Translations under genes and position numbers: made by a program
Shown here: piece after piece, positions 1-7,321 of the stretch
Numbering within the stretch: position 1 is the stretch's first letter
How the letters are laid out: each line of letters starts with the position of its first letter
DNA from: UBA9619 sp964630665
GTDB lineage: Bacteria; Pseudomonadota; Gammaproteobacteria; Arenicellales; UBA868
Direction of reading: 5' to 3'
Assembly: GCA_964630665.1 (NCBI GenBank)
Contig: CAZVVN010000100.1
Coordinates: 1-9,029, forward strand
DNA length: 9,029 bases
The notes under the pieces: generated by a model
Seen by the model: the letters and a program-made list of their open reading frames with translations, nothing else
The model's database searches: none
What the model was told of the DNA's origin: nothing

Positions 1-1292
1 TCATCAGGAACGGCCGGATCATCGATCCAGGGAACGGCACTGACGAGATCAGGGACCTCTTCATCTCGTCTGGCCGGATACAGTCCTCAAGTGCCAGTAG
101 CAACGGTCTTGACGACCTGGTCCTCGACGCGACCGGGCTTGTCGTCTGTCCGGGGCTGGTCGATCTGCAGGCCCGGTTGCGGGAACCGGGAGAGGAACAC
201 AAGGCCACCATGCTCAGCGAACTGAGCGCTGCTGTTTCGGCTGGAATCACCAGCGTGTGCTGCCCGGCTGATACGGAGCCCGTCATTGACACACCGGCGA
301 TGGTCCACATGATACGACAGCGGGCCAGAAGAATCGAGCGGGCCCGAGTCTACCCGTTGGGCGCCCTGACCCGGAATCTAGCTGGAGAACAGCTCACCGA
401 TATGGCAGCACTTGCTGAAGCCGGTTGTGTCGGCGTTGGCAATGCAGACTGTGCGGTCGAAAGCTCCCTGGTCATGCGGCGCGCCATGCAGTATGCATCG
501 ACTTTCGACCTGACGGTGTTTCTCAATGCTCTGGACCCCTGGCTCAAGGGCAACGGCTGCGTACACGAAGGCGAGATCAGCACACGGCTCGGTCTGCCGG
601 TCATACCGGAAGCGGCTGAAACGGTCGCGCTGGCGCGCGAGCTGGCACTGATCGAAACCACTGGCGTTCGCGGTCACGTCTGTCAGCTGTCCTGCGCCCG
701 ATCGGTAGAAAAACTCTCTGAAGCACAGCAACGCGGGCTGCCCGTCTCAGCCGCGGTCTCTGCCCATCACCTGCACCTTAACGAAAGAGATATCGGTGAG
801 TTTGACACCCGCTGCCATGTCCTTCCCCCCTTGCGCAGTATCACCGACCGGGATGGTCTGCGCCAAGGTCTTGCCGATGGTGTAATACAGGCCGTTTGCT
901 CGGATCATCAGCCGCATGGAACGGACGCCAAACTCGCTCCGTTCAGCGAGTCAGCACCCGGAATCGCAGGACTTGAAACACTCCTTTCACTCATGCTCCA
1001 GCTGGTCAATGAAGGTGTCCTGACACTGCCCCAGGCTATTGCTGCGGTGACCTCAAAACCGGCGAAGATTCTCGGTATTGACGTCGGGCAGTTGGGCGTT
1101 GGTGCGCCGGCCGACATCTGCGTCTTCGATCCCGTCGGAGAGCATTGCATCGACGCGCAGAACCTGCGAAGCAATGGAACCAACACGCCGTTCGATGGCT
1201 GGACACTGTGCGGAACGGTGCACTGGACCCTGGTTGCGGGCAAGATCGTCTACCAGAATGATAACGAGAACCCGGTTGAGCAGATCCCCTGA
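1..1292 (+). CDS. pyrC': Non-catalytic dihydroorotase-like protein PyrC' (5' end missing)
   Basis: Amidohydrolase of the type I dihydroorotase family, probably the inactive subunit that assembles with aspartate transcarbamoylase (PyrB) in Pseudomonas-type pyrimidine synthesis. The frame is open from the left edge, giving 429 residues, so only a few N-terminal residues are missing (it opens at the typical beta strand IRNGRIIDP). The family landmark PGLVDL is followed by QAR-LREPG: both histidines of the metal-binding HxH are replaced, by Gln (168-170) and Arg (174-176). The usual HCED reads NALD. In contrast, SDHQPH (900-917) keeps the active-site-type Asp, and GALTRNLAGEQL and PPLRSITDR are also family-like. 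The missing ligands argue strongly against dihydroorotase activity. In Pseudomonas the homologue follows pyrB, so pyrB is expected just upstream. The stop lies six bases from the end of the converging pilU. Family identity is firm; the structural role is inferred from Pseudomonas. Confidence 0.9.
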   Translation, partial: IRNGRIIDPGNGTDEIRDLFISSGRIQSSSASSNGLDDLVLDATGLVVCPGLVDLQARLREPGEEHKATMLSELSAAVSAGITSVCCPADTEPVIDTPAMVHMIRQRARRIERARVYPLGALTRNLAGEQLTDMAALAEAGCVGVGNADCAVESSLVMRRAMQYASTFDLTVFLNALDPWLKGNGCVHEGEISTRLGLPVIPEAAETVALARELALIETTGVRGHVCQLSCARSVEKLSEAQQRGLPVSAAVSAHHLHLNERDIGEFDTRCHVLPPLRSITDRDGLRQGLADGVIQAVCSDHQPHGTDAKLAPFSESAPGIAGLETLLSLMLQLVNEGVLTLPQAIAAVTSKPAKILGIDVGQLGVGAPADICVFDPVGEHCIDAQNLRSNGTNTPFDGWTLCGTVHWTLVAGKIVYQNDNENPVEQIP

Positions 1293-1298
1293 GGACAA

Positions 1299-2408
1299 TT
1301 AAGCCAGAATAGGCATAGCAGTCTTGTTCTCGCAAGCAGTNNNNNNNNNNNNNNNNNNNNNNNNNNNNNNNNNNNNNNNNNNNNNNNNNNNNNNNNNNNN
1401 NNNNNNNNNNNNNNNNNNNNNNNNNNNNNNNNNNNNNNNNAAGAGTGACTCATCAAACGTAAGCATACCGTCTTCAGATGATCGTTCCATCGTTTCATAT
1501 AACTGATCGACCTCCCCTTTTTGGATCAGATCCCTGATCAATGGGGAACTGAGAAGGATCTCCACCGCAGCAACGTGGCCTGATCCATCGGTTTTTGGAA
1601 TGAGCCTCTGCGACACAATCGCTCGAATGTTGAGCGATAGATCCATGAACAATCCCTCACGCTCACCGTCCGGATACAGCTTGATGATCCGCTCCAGTGC
1701 CTGGTAGGTATTGGCCGCATGCAGTGTTGCAAAACACAGGTGACCTGTTTCCGCGAACACCAGAGCAGAACGCATGGTTTCAGATTCCCGAATCTCGCCG
1801 ACCTGGATCAGGTTCGGGGCCTGGCGCATGGCATTGATCAACCCATTCTCAAACGAGTTGGTGTCAACGCCGACCTCTCGCTGATCAACGATACAGTTGA
1901 TGTGGTCGTGGACGAACTCGATCGGATCTTCTATCGTGATGATGTGGCCACGTGTGTGACGGTTGCGGTATCCCACCATTGCCGCCTGCGTGGTGGTCTT
2001 ACCCGTACCGGTACCACCGACGAAAAGCACCAGACCGATCTTGTTCATCGCGACCTGCTCGAGGGTGCCCGCTGGCAGGCCCAGTTCCTCAAACGTCGGA
2101 ATCTCGATATTGATTCGCCTGGCAACCAACCCCACCTGGTTGCGTTGCTGGAACACATTGATTCGGAACCGGCCGATATCCGCGGGAGTCAGGGCAAAGT
2201 TGCACTCTTTTTCTGCCTCGAATTCAGCTTGCTGCTTGTCATTCATGATTGAGAAGATCAACTCACGGGCAAGCTCGGGTGTCAGAGGATCAGTTTTGAT
2301 GGGTAGCACCTGGCCAGCCACCTTCAGGCTGGGCGGCGCCGCAACGGAAATGAGCAGGTCCGATGCCTGCTGCTTTACCATTAATCTCAGCAGGTCCAGC
2401 ATTTTCAT
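1299..2408 (-). CDS. pilU: Type IV pilus retraction ATPase PilU (interrupted by assembly gap)
   Basis: Cytoplasmic hexameric secretion-type ATPase that assists PilT in retracting type IV pili (twitching motility). The first 322 residues are readable. They show an N-terminal PAS-like region, Walker A GGTGTGKTT (131-139), an Asp box ITIEDPIEF (157-165), Walker B ending VGEIRESET (203-211) and a His box TGHLCFATLH (221-230). PilU rather than PilT is supported by GYRNR after Walker A, by AETGHLCFATLHAANT, and by its place behind pilT. The Walker B lead reads APN where PilT has DPD, as in other PilU. After residue 322 come 100 N, then 13 residues to a stop at 1299-1301. The frame across the gap and hence the C-terminus are unreliable, though the nominal 369 aa is near the family's roughly 380. 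The start ATG at 2408 has GAGGG nine bases upstream. It follows pilT by 36 bases, so they are probably cotranscribed. Confidence 0.92.
   Translation of the reverse strand: MKMLDLLRLMVKQQASDLLISVAAPPSLKVAGQVLPIKTDPLTPELARELIFSIMNDKQQAEFEAEKECNFALTPADIGRFRINVFQQRNQVGLVARRINIEIPTFEELGLPAGTLEQVAMNKIGLVLFVGGTGTGKTTTQAAMVGYRNRHTRGHIITIEDPIEFVHDHINCIVDQREVGVDTNSFENGLINAMRQAPNLIQVGEIRESETMRSALVFAETGHLCFATLHAANTYQALERIIKLYPDGEREGLFMDLSLNIRAIVSQRLIPKTDGSGHVAAVEILLSSPLIRDLIQKGEVDQLYETMERSSEDGMLTFDESLXXXXXXXXXXXXXXXXXXXXXXXXXXXXXXXXXXTACENKTAMPILA
1341..1440. other. Assembly gap of 100 N inside pilU
   Basis: Exactly one hundred undetermined bases, the conventional filler for a scaffold join of unknown size. 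It hides the C-terminal part of PilU and joins two contigs. The real distance, and even the adjacency of pyrC' and pilU, depend on the scaffolding. Confidence 0.98.
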
Positions 2409-2444
2409 CTTAAGGTTCCCTCTGTCTTAACACGAATTCTTAAC

Positions 2445-3485
2445 CTAGCCCCCGAACTTCTCAGGTTCTGTTGCAAGCGTTCTAGCAGTCGCGATATCGA
2501 TCATGTTCCGGGAAACCAGATCTTCAAGAGATTGATCCATTGTAACCATGCCAAACTCCCGCCCGACCTGGATCATGCCGTAAACCTGTGGGATTTTCGC
2601 CTCTCGAATCAGATTCCGGATCGCTGGCGTACCGGTCATAATTTCATAGGCTGCGCAGCGTCCACCTTCGGGTTTCTTGAGAAGACGCTGGGCGATAACG
2701 CCCTGCAGTGATTCCGACAACATCGCACGCACCATATCCTGTTGATCGGCAGGAAACACATCGATGATCCGGTCGATCGTCTTCGCGGCCGAAGACGTGT
2801 GCAAAGTACCGAATACCAGATGTCCTGTTTCTGCGGCGGTCAGTGCCAAACCAATTGTCTCGACATCGCGCATTTCACCGACAAGGATGATATCCGGGTC
2901 TTCCCGCAACGCGGATTTAAGTGCTGCAGAAAAACTCTGGGTGTGACGGCCAACCTCGCGCTGATTCACCAAACACTTTTTGCTCTCGTGAACAAACTCA
3001 ATAGGATCTTCCAGGGTAAGAATATGACCCTGCAAAGTCGCATTGACATAGTCGATCATCGCCGCGAGAGTTGTCGACTTGCCGGAACCGGTTGGCCCCG
3101 TCACCAGAACCATGCCCCTGGGCTTTTCTGACAGTTCCCTGAAAATTGCCGGCGCATTGATCTGCTCGAGTGTTAGAACTTCGGTGGGCACCACCCGGAA
3201 AGCTGCTGCAGGACCACGTCCCTGATTGAATGCATTGACCCTGAAGCGCGCCACGTTGGGGATCTCAAACGCAAAATCGCACTCCCAGTACTCCTCAAAT
3301 TCCTTGCGCTGGCTATCCATCATGATACCCGTAATCATTTCCAGCACCTGATGGTCCGGCAGAACGTCCACCTTGATTCGCCTTATCTCACCATCGATAC
3401 GGATCAGTGGGGGCAATCCCGCCGTCACGTGAATATCAGATGCCCCGTTCTTGACGGCAAACCCCAACAGCTCAGACAATTCCAT
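2445..3485 (-). CDS. pilT: Type IV pilus retraction ATPase PilT
   Basis: Hexameric ATPase at the cytoplasmic base of the type IV pilus that drives pilin depolymerisation and twitching motility. At 346 residues it is close to the usual 344. Motifs in order: N-terminal MELSELLGFAVKNGASDIHV, Walker A GPTGSGKST (130-138), Asp box LTLEDPIEF (156-164), Walker B DPDIILVGEMRD (196-207), His box AETGHLVFGTLHT (218-230), and the PilT-diagnostic AIRNLIRE (289-296) needed for retraction. The frame extends 14 residues further upstream, but the ATG at 3485 is preferred. It has AGGGAG seven bases upstream and gives the conserved N-terminus. First gene of a pilT-pilU operon, with a plausible promoter just upstream at 3507-3534. 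All catalytic motifs are intact, so it should be functional. Confidence 0.97.
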   Translation of the reverse strand: MELSELLGFAVKNGASDIHVTAGLPPLIRIDGEIRRIKVDVLPDHQVLEMITGIMMDSQRKEFEEYWECDFAFEIPNVARFRVNAFNQGRGPAAAFRVVPTEVLTLEQINAPAIFRELSEKPRGMVLVTGPTGSGKSTTLAAMIDYVNATLQGHILTLEDPIEFVHESKKCLVNQREVGRHTQSFSAALKSALREDPDIILVGEMRDVETIGLALTAAETGHLVFGTLHTSSAAKTIDRIIDVFPADQQDMVRAMLSESLQGVIAQRLLKKPEGGRCAAYEIMTGTPAIRNLIREAKIPQVYGMIQVGREFGMVTMDQSLEDLVSRNMIDIATARTLATEPEKFGG

Positions 3486-3506
3486 ACTCAATCTCCCTAA
3501 ATCGCT

Positions 3507-3534
3507 GTTATAGGCGATCAATAACACATGCCAG
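3507..3534 (-). promoter_or_regulatory. Candidate sigma70 promoter for pilT-pilU
   Basis: Reading the minus strand, CTGGCA (3534-3529, four of six to the -35 consensus) is followed by a 16-base spacer and TATAAC (3512-3507, five of six to the -10). Transcription would start near 3500, giving a short leader that still holds the pilT Shine-Dalgarno. I also checked for a sigma54 site here: TGGCA is present, but the GC element is missing at the required spacing. Confidence 0.5.
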
Positions 3535-3557
3535 AAATCGGCTTCTGTCGCCTATAA
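3508..3557. repeat. 10-bp perfect inverted repeat around the pilT/yggS promoter region
   Basis: Arms TTATAGGCGA (3508-3517) and TCGCCTATAA (3548-3557) are perfect reverse complements separated by 30 bases. Each arm contains a -10-like hexamer pointing outward: TATAAC on the minus strand toward pilT and TATAAT (3553-3558) on the plus strand toward yggS. This could be symmetric divergent promoters or an operator pair for a dimeric regulator. The plus-strand promoter lacks a good -35 (best is ATGCCA at 3528-3533, with a long 19-base spacer). Confidence 0.6.
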
Positions 3558-3616
3558 TTTAGCTTTGCGTCGCGACCTCCGATTGTACGATATCCCGGCG
3601 GTCTGAAAGATTATTG

Positions 3617-3648
3617 TGCCAGATGACAAGTGTCGGGGTCATTTGGCA
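3617..3648. repeat. 11-bp inverted repeat / RNA hairpin just before yggS
   Basis: TGCCAGATGAC (3617-3627) and GTCATTTGGCA (3638-3648) form an 11-pair dyad around a 10-base centre. The single mismatch (G3622 with T3643) would be a G-U pair in RNA. It ends 11 bases before the yggS start, so it could act as an operator or as an mRNA hairpin near the weak ribosome site. No T-tract follows, so it is not an intrinsic terminator. The half-site TGCCAGA also occurs at 3529-3535. Confidence 0.55.
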
Positions 3649-3659
3649 AATCAGGTTAA

Positions 3660-4403
3660 ATGACATCAGCCCTACAACCAGAACCAGACGACGAGAATGA
3701 ACTCGCAGCTCGTTATCGCACCGTTTGCTCTGCAATACGGGAAACCGAACAGCAGTTCGGGCGGGGAACGGACTCCGTGACACTGGTCGCAGTAAGTAAA
3801 ACCCGCCCCGCGGACGACGTTAGGGCCCTGTCGACTTTGGGTCATCGGAATTTTGCTGAAAACAAAATTCAGGAAGCCGTGAGCAAAATCAATCAATTGA
3901 CTGATATCACAGATCTTTGCTGGCATTTCATCGGCTCAATTCAGAGTAACAAGTGCCGCGATATCGCGCATCATTTTGACTGGGTCCACAGCGTGGACCG
4001 GATCAAGATCGCGCGTCGGTTGTCCGAGATGCGCCCCCTAGACCGTGCTCCACTCAACGTCCTGCTCCAGGTCAACCTGCAAGGCGAAAACACTAAATCC
4101 GGTGTTGACCCGGCGGCACTTGAGGACCTCGCACGAGAGGTTGCCGCCTTCCCGAATATCCAGCTGCGCGGACTGATGGCTATCCCGGAACCCGAACAAG
4201 CTTTCGATGCGCAGAGACAGATCTTCGGGTCGCTGCGCGCGTTGCAATCGCTCTTGAACAAGAAAAGCTTTGACCTGGATGTGCTGTCCATGGGGATGAC
4301 CGGTGATATGAGAGCAGCCATTGCCGAAGGAGCGACACATGTGCGGGTAGGCACTGCCATATTCGGCCCCCGTGCCTATCCCGACACATCCCCCGCCAGT
4401 TGA
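3660..4403 (+). CDS. yggS: YggS/PLPHP family pyridoxal phosphate homeostasis protein
   Basis: Small cytoplasmic single-domain PLP-binding protein, fold type III (alanine-racemase-like barrel without the second domain). It has no firmly established enzymatic reaction but is needed for vitamin B6 and amino/keto-acid balance in bacteria. Family signatures: VAVSKTRP with the PLP-binding Lys47, NFAENKIQEA (64-73), WHFIGSIQSNK (88-98), GLMAIP (171-176), SMGMTGDMRAAI (210-221) and THVRVGTAIFGPR (226-238), the last two forming the phosphate-binding end. At 247 residues it is slightly longer than the E. coli protein (about 234), mainly through an acidic N-terminal extension. The ribosome site before ATG 3660 is weak (AGG four bases upstream). 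First gene of yggS-proC-yggT, divergent from pilT as in Pseudomonas. Confidence 0.96.
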   Translation: MTSALQPEPDDENELAARYRTVCSAIRETEQQFGRGTDSVTLVAVSKTRPADDVRALSTLGHRNFAENKIQEAVSKINQLTDITDLCWHFIGSIQSNKCRDIAHHFDWVHSVDRIKIARRLSEMRPLDRAPLNVLLQVNLQGENTKSGVDPAALEDLAREVAAFPNIQLRGLMAIPEPEQAFDAQRQIFGSLRALQSLLNKKSFDLDVLSMGMTGDMRAAIAEGATHVRVGTAIFGPRAYPDTSPAS

Positions 4404-4434
4404 TATCCTCGATCCACATAACCCGGACTCGCCC

Positions 4435-5262
4435 ATGACTCGTAAGACCATTGGATTCGTCGGTGGCGGCAATATGGCCCGCAGCCTGATCGGCGGACTG
4501 CTCGCAGCCGGTACCCGACCGGACGTTCTCAAAGCCAGCGACCCGGATGAGGACATCCGAATGTCGCTTGCCAGCGACTTCGGAATCCAAACCACAGCCG
4601 ACAATGCCGACATCGTAACGGAATCTGATGTGCTGATACTGGCGGTCAAACCGCAGGTTGTGGAAGAGGCGCTAACTCCTTTGGGTCCCTTATTGGCCAC
4701 TCGACGGCCATTGTTGATTTCAATTGCTGCGGGTATCCCCATTACGAGCATCGAGAAGTGGGCAAATACCAAACTGGCTGTCATCCGTGTGATGCCGAAT
4801 ACGCCGGCACTGATCGGGGCCGGTGCAGCGGGTCTTTTTGCGAACGGGCTGGCGTCTCCGGAACAGCGCGCCACAGCAGAATCCATTATCCAGTCCGTCG
4901 GGACTTCTATCTGGGTCAACGATGAAGAATTGATTGACACCGTGACGGCTGTTTCCGGCAGCGGGCCAGCGTATTTCTTCTACCTGATGGATGCCATGAT
5001 CGAAGCCGCCACTGAAGGTGGACTCGACTCTGAGGCTGCCCGGACCCTGGTTCTGGAAACAGCGCTTGGGGCGAGCCGTCTTGCCCTTTCATCAGACGAA
5101 TCGCCTGCTGAGCTTCGAAAGCGCGTGACATCCCCCGGCGGCACCACCGCAGCGGCTATCAAGGCTCTGACAGAAGACCATTGTTCGGAGTCCATCATCC
5201 GGGCGGTTCATGCGGCCCGTCTACGATCGATCGAACTGGCACAATCGCTGGGGGAACAATGA
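4435..5262 (+). CDS. proC: Pyrroline-5-carboxylate reductase ProC
   Basis: NAD(P)H-dependent reductase that converts 1-pyrroline-5-carboxylate to L-proline, the last step of proline synthesis, in the cytoplasm. The 275 residues match the family length. The Rossmann start IGFVGGGNMARSLIGGL (6-22) is followed by LAVKPQV (69-75), RVMPNTPALIGAGA (118-131), VSGSGPAYFFYLMDAMIEA (173-191) and the ProC signature around RVTSPGGTTAAAI (230-242), which shapes the dimer and substrate site. The frame is open 21 codons further upstream, inside the end of yggS. ATG 4435 is chosen because the Rossmann strand begins four residues later, as in homologues, although the ribosome site is poor. That suggests translational coupling to yggS, whose stop is 31 bases upstream. 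Its stop overlaps the yggT start. Confidence 0.97.
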   Translation: MTRKTIGFVGGGNMARSLIGGLLAAGTRPDVLKASDPDEDIRMSLASDFGIQTTADNADIVTESDVLILAVKPQVVEEALTPLGPLLATRRPLLISIAAGIPITSIEKWANTKLAVIRVMPNTPALIGAGAAGLFANGLASPEQRATAESIIQSVGTSIWVNDEELIDTVTAVSGSGPAYFFYLMDAMIEAATEGGLDSEAARTLVLETALGASRLALSSDESPAELRKRVTSPGGTTAAAIKALTEDHCSESIIRAVHAARLRSIELAQSLGEQ

Positions 5263-5837
5263 TGCCGGGCGACTATGCCAGTAACGCGGGCGTCTTCCTG
5301 GTTGACACGGTCATCGGGCTGTACACGCTTGTGGTATTGCTGCGGTTTCTGTTCCAGTTGACTCGAGCCGATTACTACAATCCGATCTCACAAATGGTCG
5401 TCAAGCTGAGCGACCCCCCTCTGGCGAGACTTCGGCGACTGATTCCTGGCGTACGCGGTGTCGATACCGCGGCCGTTGCTCTTCTGTTGGGACTGGAGGT
5501 CTGCCGCATCGGGATCATCACCCTACTACTGGGGCATACACCCCGTGTGGCTGGGCTGGTTATACTCGGAATCGGAGAACTCCTCAAATTGACAGTTTAT
5601 ATTTTCGTGTTCTCTATCTTTATCCGGGCGATCCTCAGCTGGTTCAGCGGTAGTGGGTACAACCCGATTCTGAAACTGATCCATACCTTTACTGAACCCC
5701 TCCTGAGAAAGTCACGGCAACTGGTTCCGGCGACCGGCGGGCTGGACCTGTCGCCGATATTGATCTTTATCGCGCTGATGCTGGTGCTTAAACTGTTCGT
5801 TCAGCCATTGCTCGACTATGGGCGCATGGCCCTGTAG
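5259..5837 (+). CDS. yggT: YggT family integral membrane protein
   Basis: Inner-membrane protein of the YGGT family, 192 residues. The family is linked to osmotic-shock tolerance and, in some bacteria, to septum placement or membrane assembly; the molecular role is not settled. Two copies of the YGGT repeat are visible. The first runs from NPISQMVVKLSDPPLARLRR (41-60) into LIPGVRGVDTAAVALLL (61-77). The second runs from NPILKLIHTFTEPLLRKSRQ (135-154) into LVPATGGLDLSPILIFI (155-171). Hydrophobic segments lie near 12-34, 71-92, 97-128 and 164-184. The start is ATG 5259, overlapping the proC stop in ATGA, with a GGGGG ribosome site four bases upstream; a second ATG follows directly. The overlap implies translational coupling with proC. 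Last gene of the operon, with no convincing intrinsic terminator after it. Confidence 0.95.
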   Translation: MMPGDYASNAGVFLVDTVIGLYTLVVLLRFLFQLTRADYYNPISQMVVKLSDPPLARLRRLIPGVRGVDTAAVALLLGLEVCRIGIITLLLGHTPRVAGLVILGIGELLKLTVYIFVFSIFIRAILSWFSGSGYNPILKLIHTFTEPLLRKSRQLVPATGGLDLSPILIFIALMLVLKLFVQPLLDYGRMAL

Positions 5838-5975
5838 CCAAGGTCTTCGTACACCTACGTCGGGCTAGAACATTCTTAAAGAGTTTTGGGTTTGTCGGGC
5901 CTGCATATTGTTTCTGGGCCTTAGCGGTTTGGATTCGCCGTCTGAGTCTGATAACGTAGCCTCAGTTGATCCGTC

Positions 5976-5988
5976 TGACCACTGGTCA
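5976..5988. repeat. 13-bp perfect palindrome upstream of the kinase-like gene
   Basis: TGACCA-C-TGGTCA, six-base arms around one base, lies 40 bases before the start at 6029. The form suits a dimeric transcription-factor operator better than a hairpin, because the loop would be too tight. No strong promoter hexamers are seen nearby: TTGGAT at 5929 with GATAAC at 5950 is weak. The rest of 5838-6028 shows nothing recognisable. Confidence 0.4.
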
Positions 5989-6028
5989 TCAGAGAATCTA
6001 ACCCTTTCAGCACCTTGATCAAATCACT

Positions 6029-7216
6029 TTGGCACGACTAGAAGTCACTAACCGGACTGGTGCATCGCAACCATTCCTGCGGGGTATCCTGACCCGATCC
6101 CTTCAAAAAGCAGGGCTTTCCTTTTCCGACGCCTATGAAATTGCCTCCCGAGTCCGCGAGAACCTCGAATCTTTCGAAGATGTCTCAACCGAGCAGGTCC
6201 GCTCCGAGACTGCTTCGCAGCTTCGTTCAAGGTACGGGCTTGATGTGGAACGGGGTTACTCGATAGCTAAACGCCATCCGGGATGGATCCAGGTTCGCGA
6301 TTCTGATGGGCACGCAGAATGGTTCTCCAGAAACCAGCATCAGCGTCGACTAGAGATCTGTGGTCTGCCACAGGAGGTGGCCGAACAACTGACCCAGACT
6401 ATCCATAACCGTCTGCTCAAGACCCACCTGTCCGAGATCAATCGCGGAGAGTTGCGCAATCACACTGTAGATGTTCTGCGGACAGAAGCCGGTGATGAAT
6501 TCGCCGCGAGTTACACCGCCTGGCACTATTTCATCCGCTCTGGCCGACCATTGATCATTATGGTTGGCGGTACTGCTGGAGTTGGCAAGAGCACTGTTTC
6601 TGCCGAGATCTCGACGCGTCTCAACATCACGCGATCACAGTCCACCGACATGCTGCGCGAGGTCATGCGAACCATGGTCGCGACTCAGTTAATGCCGGAA
6701 CTTCATCAGTCAAGCTTTGAAGCCTGGCGGGCACTCCCTGACCACCACCAATTTACCGAGGAGGTGTCCCGTGTAATCGACGGCTATCACCGACAGGCTG
6801 ATCTGGTAGAAGTGGCTGCTGAGGCGGTCATGCAGCGGGCGTTTCGGGAAAAAGTCTCACTTCTACTAGAAGGGGTTCATATCAGGCCTAGCCTGGTGGA
6901 CAAAATCCCATCCGAAACCGACGCTGTCGCTGTCCAGATGATGTTGGGTGTCTTGCGGAAAAAGCAGCTGCAACGCCAGTTCAGGGGCCGATCCAGCGAG
7001 GCGCATGACCGACGGGCACAGCGTTATCTGGACAGTTTCGACGCCATTTGGAATCTACAGACTGCCCTGCTCGATGAAGCGCGAGCGGCAGGCGTACCGG
7101 TTCTTGTCAACGATAATCTTGACAGTGCCTTGACCAGGGTGATGCGTACCATCACGGCGGCCGTCCTGGCAGACAGCGAAAAGATTGTTGCCCAGAAAAA
7201 GCACAAGACAGCCTAG
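6029..7216 (+). CDS. 2-phosphoglycerate kinase-like P-loop protein with two ATP-cone-like repeats
   Basis: Resembles the 2-phosphoglycerate kinase family (archaeal enzymes that make 2,3-bisphosphoglycerate for cyclic 2,3-bisphosphoglycerate; related to plant LPA1-type proteins). The C-terminal kinase half has Walker A GGTAGVGKST (180-189), then STDMLREVMRTM (205-216), HQSSFEAWRALPDHH (226-240) and LLLEGVHIRPSLV (278-290), all typical of that family. The N-terminal ~170 residues hold two similar ATP-cone-like units. They begin VTNRTG..PF (6-16) and VRDSDG..WF (89-99) and align without gaps at an 83-residue offset through Leu46/Leu129. Archaeal members, from memory, carry one. The start is taken as TTG 6029 because the frame closes upstream at 5999 with no other usable start codon; no ribosome site is evident. 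The substrate is unproven: it could be another phosphorylated small molecule. Probably its own transcription unit, 191 bases after yggT. Confidence 0.82.
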   Translation: MARLEVTNRTGASQPFLRGILTRSLQKAGLSFSDAYEIASRVRENLESFEDVSTEQVRSETASQLRSRYGLDVERGYSIAKRHPGWIQVRDSDGHAEWFSRNQHQRRLEICGLPQEVAEQLTQTIHNRLLKTHLSEINRGELRNHTVDVLRTEAGDEFAASYTAWHYFIRSGRPLIIMVGGTAGVGKSTVSAEISTRLNITRSQSTDMLREVMRTMVATQLMPELHQSSFEAWRALPDHHQFTEEVSRVIDGYHRQADLVEVAAEAVMQRAFREKVSLLLEGVHIRPSLVDKIPSETDAVAVQMMLGVLRKKQLQRQFRGRSSEAHDRRAQRYLDSFDAIWNLQTALLDEARAAGVPVLVNDNLDSALTRVMRTITAAVLADSEKIVAQKKHKTA

Positions 7217-7321
7217 AATCCCCCACTGAGATCAGGACCGCACCATCTGGTGGCAATGGATTTGCTCCCTTCAGATGCGCTCCGATAACCCAGTACCAAC
7301 TATGATCAGCGGGCCAGATTG

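Noticed and set aside
1719..2430. Long open frames on the plus strand opposite pilU
   Set aside because: They are antisense shadows of the PilU codons, with no family features.
3486..3527. Fourteen-residue N-terminal extension of PilT
   Set aside because: The internal ATG at 3485 has a good ribosome site and gives the conserved PilT N-terminus; the extension would cover the promoter -10 box.
3513..3534. Possible sigma54 promoter for pilT (TGGCA on the minus strand)
   Set aside because: The GG element is present, but the GC dinucleotide is not found at the required spacing; ATTG lies there instead of TTGC.
4038..4940. 300-residue minus-strand open frame across yggS and proC
   Set aside because: It is low-complexity Ser/Ala-rich sequence antisense to two well-recognised genes; a shadow of GC-rich codon use.
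7241..7252. CACCATCTGGTG hairpin after the kinase-like gene as a terminator
   Set aside because: Only five-base arms with a two-base centre and no T-tract downstream.
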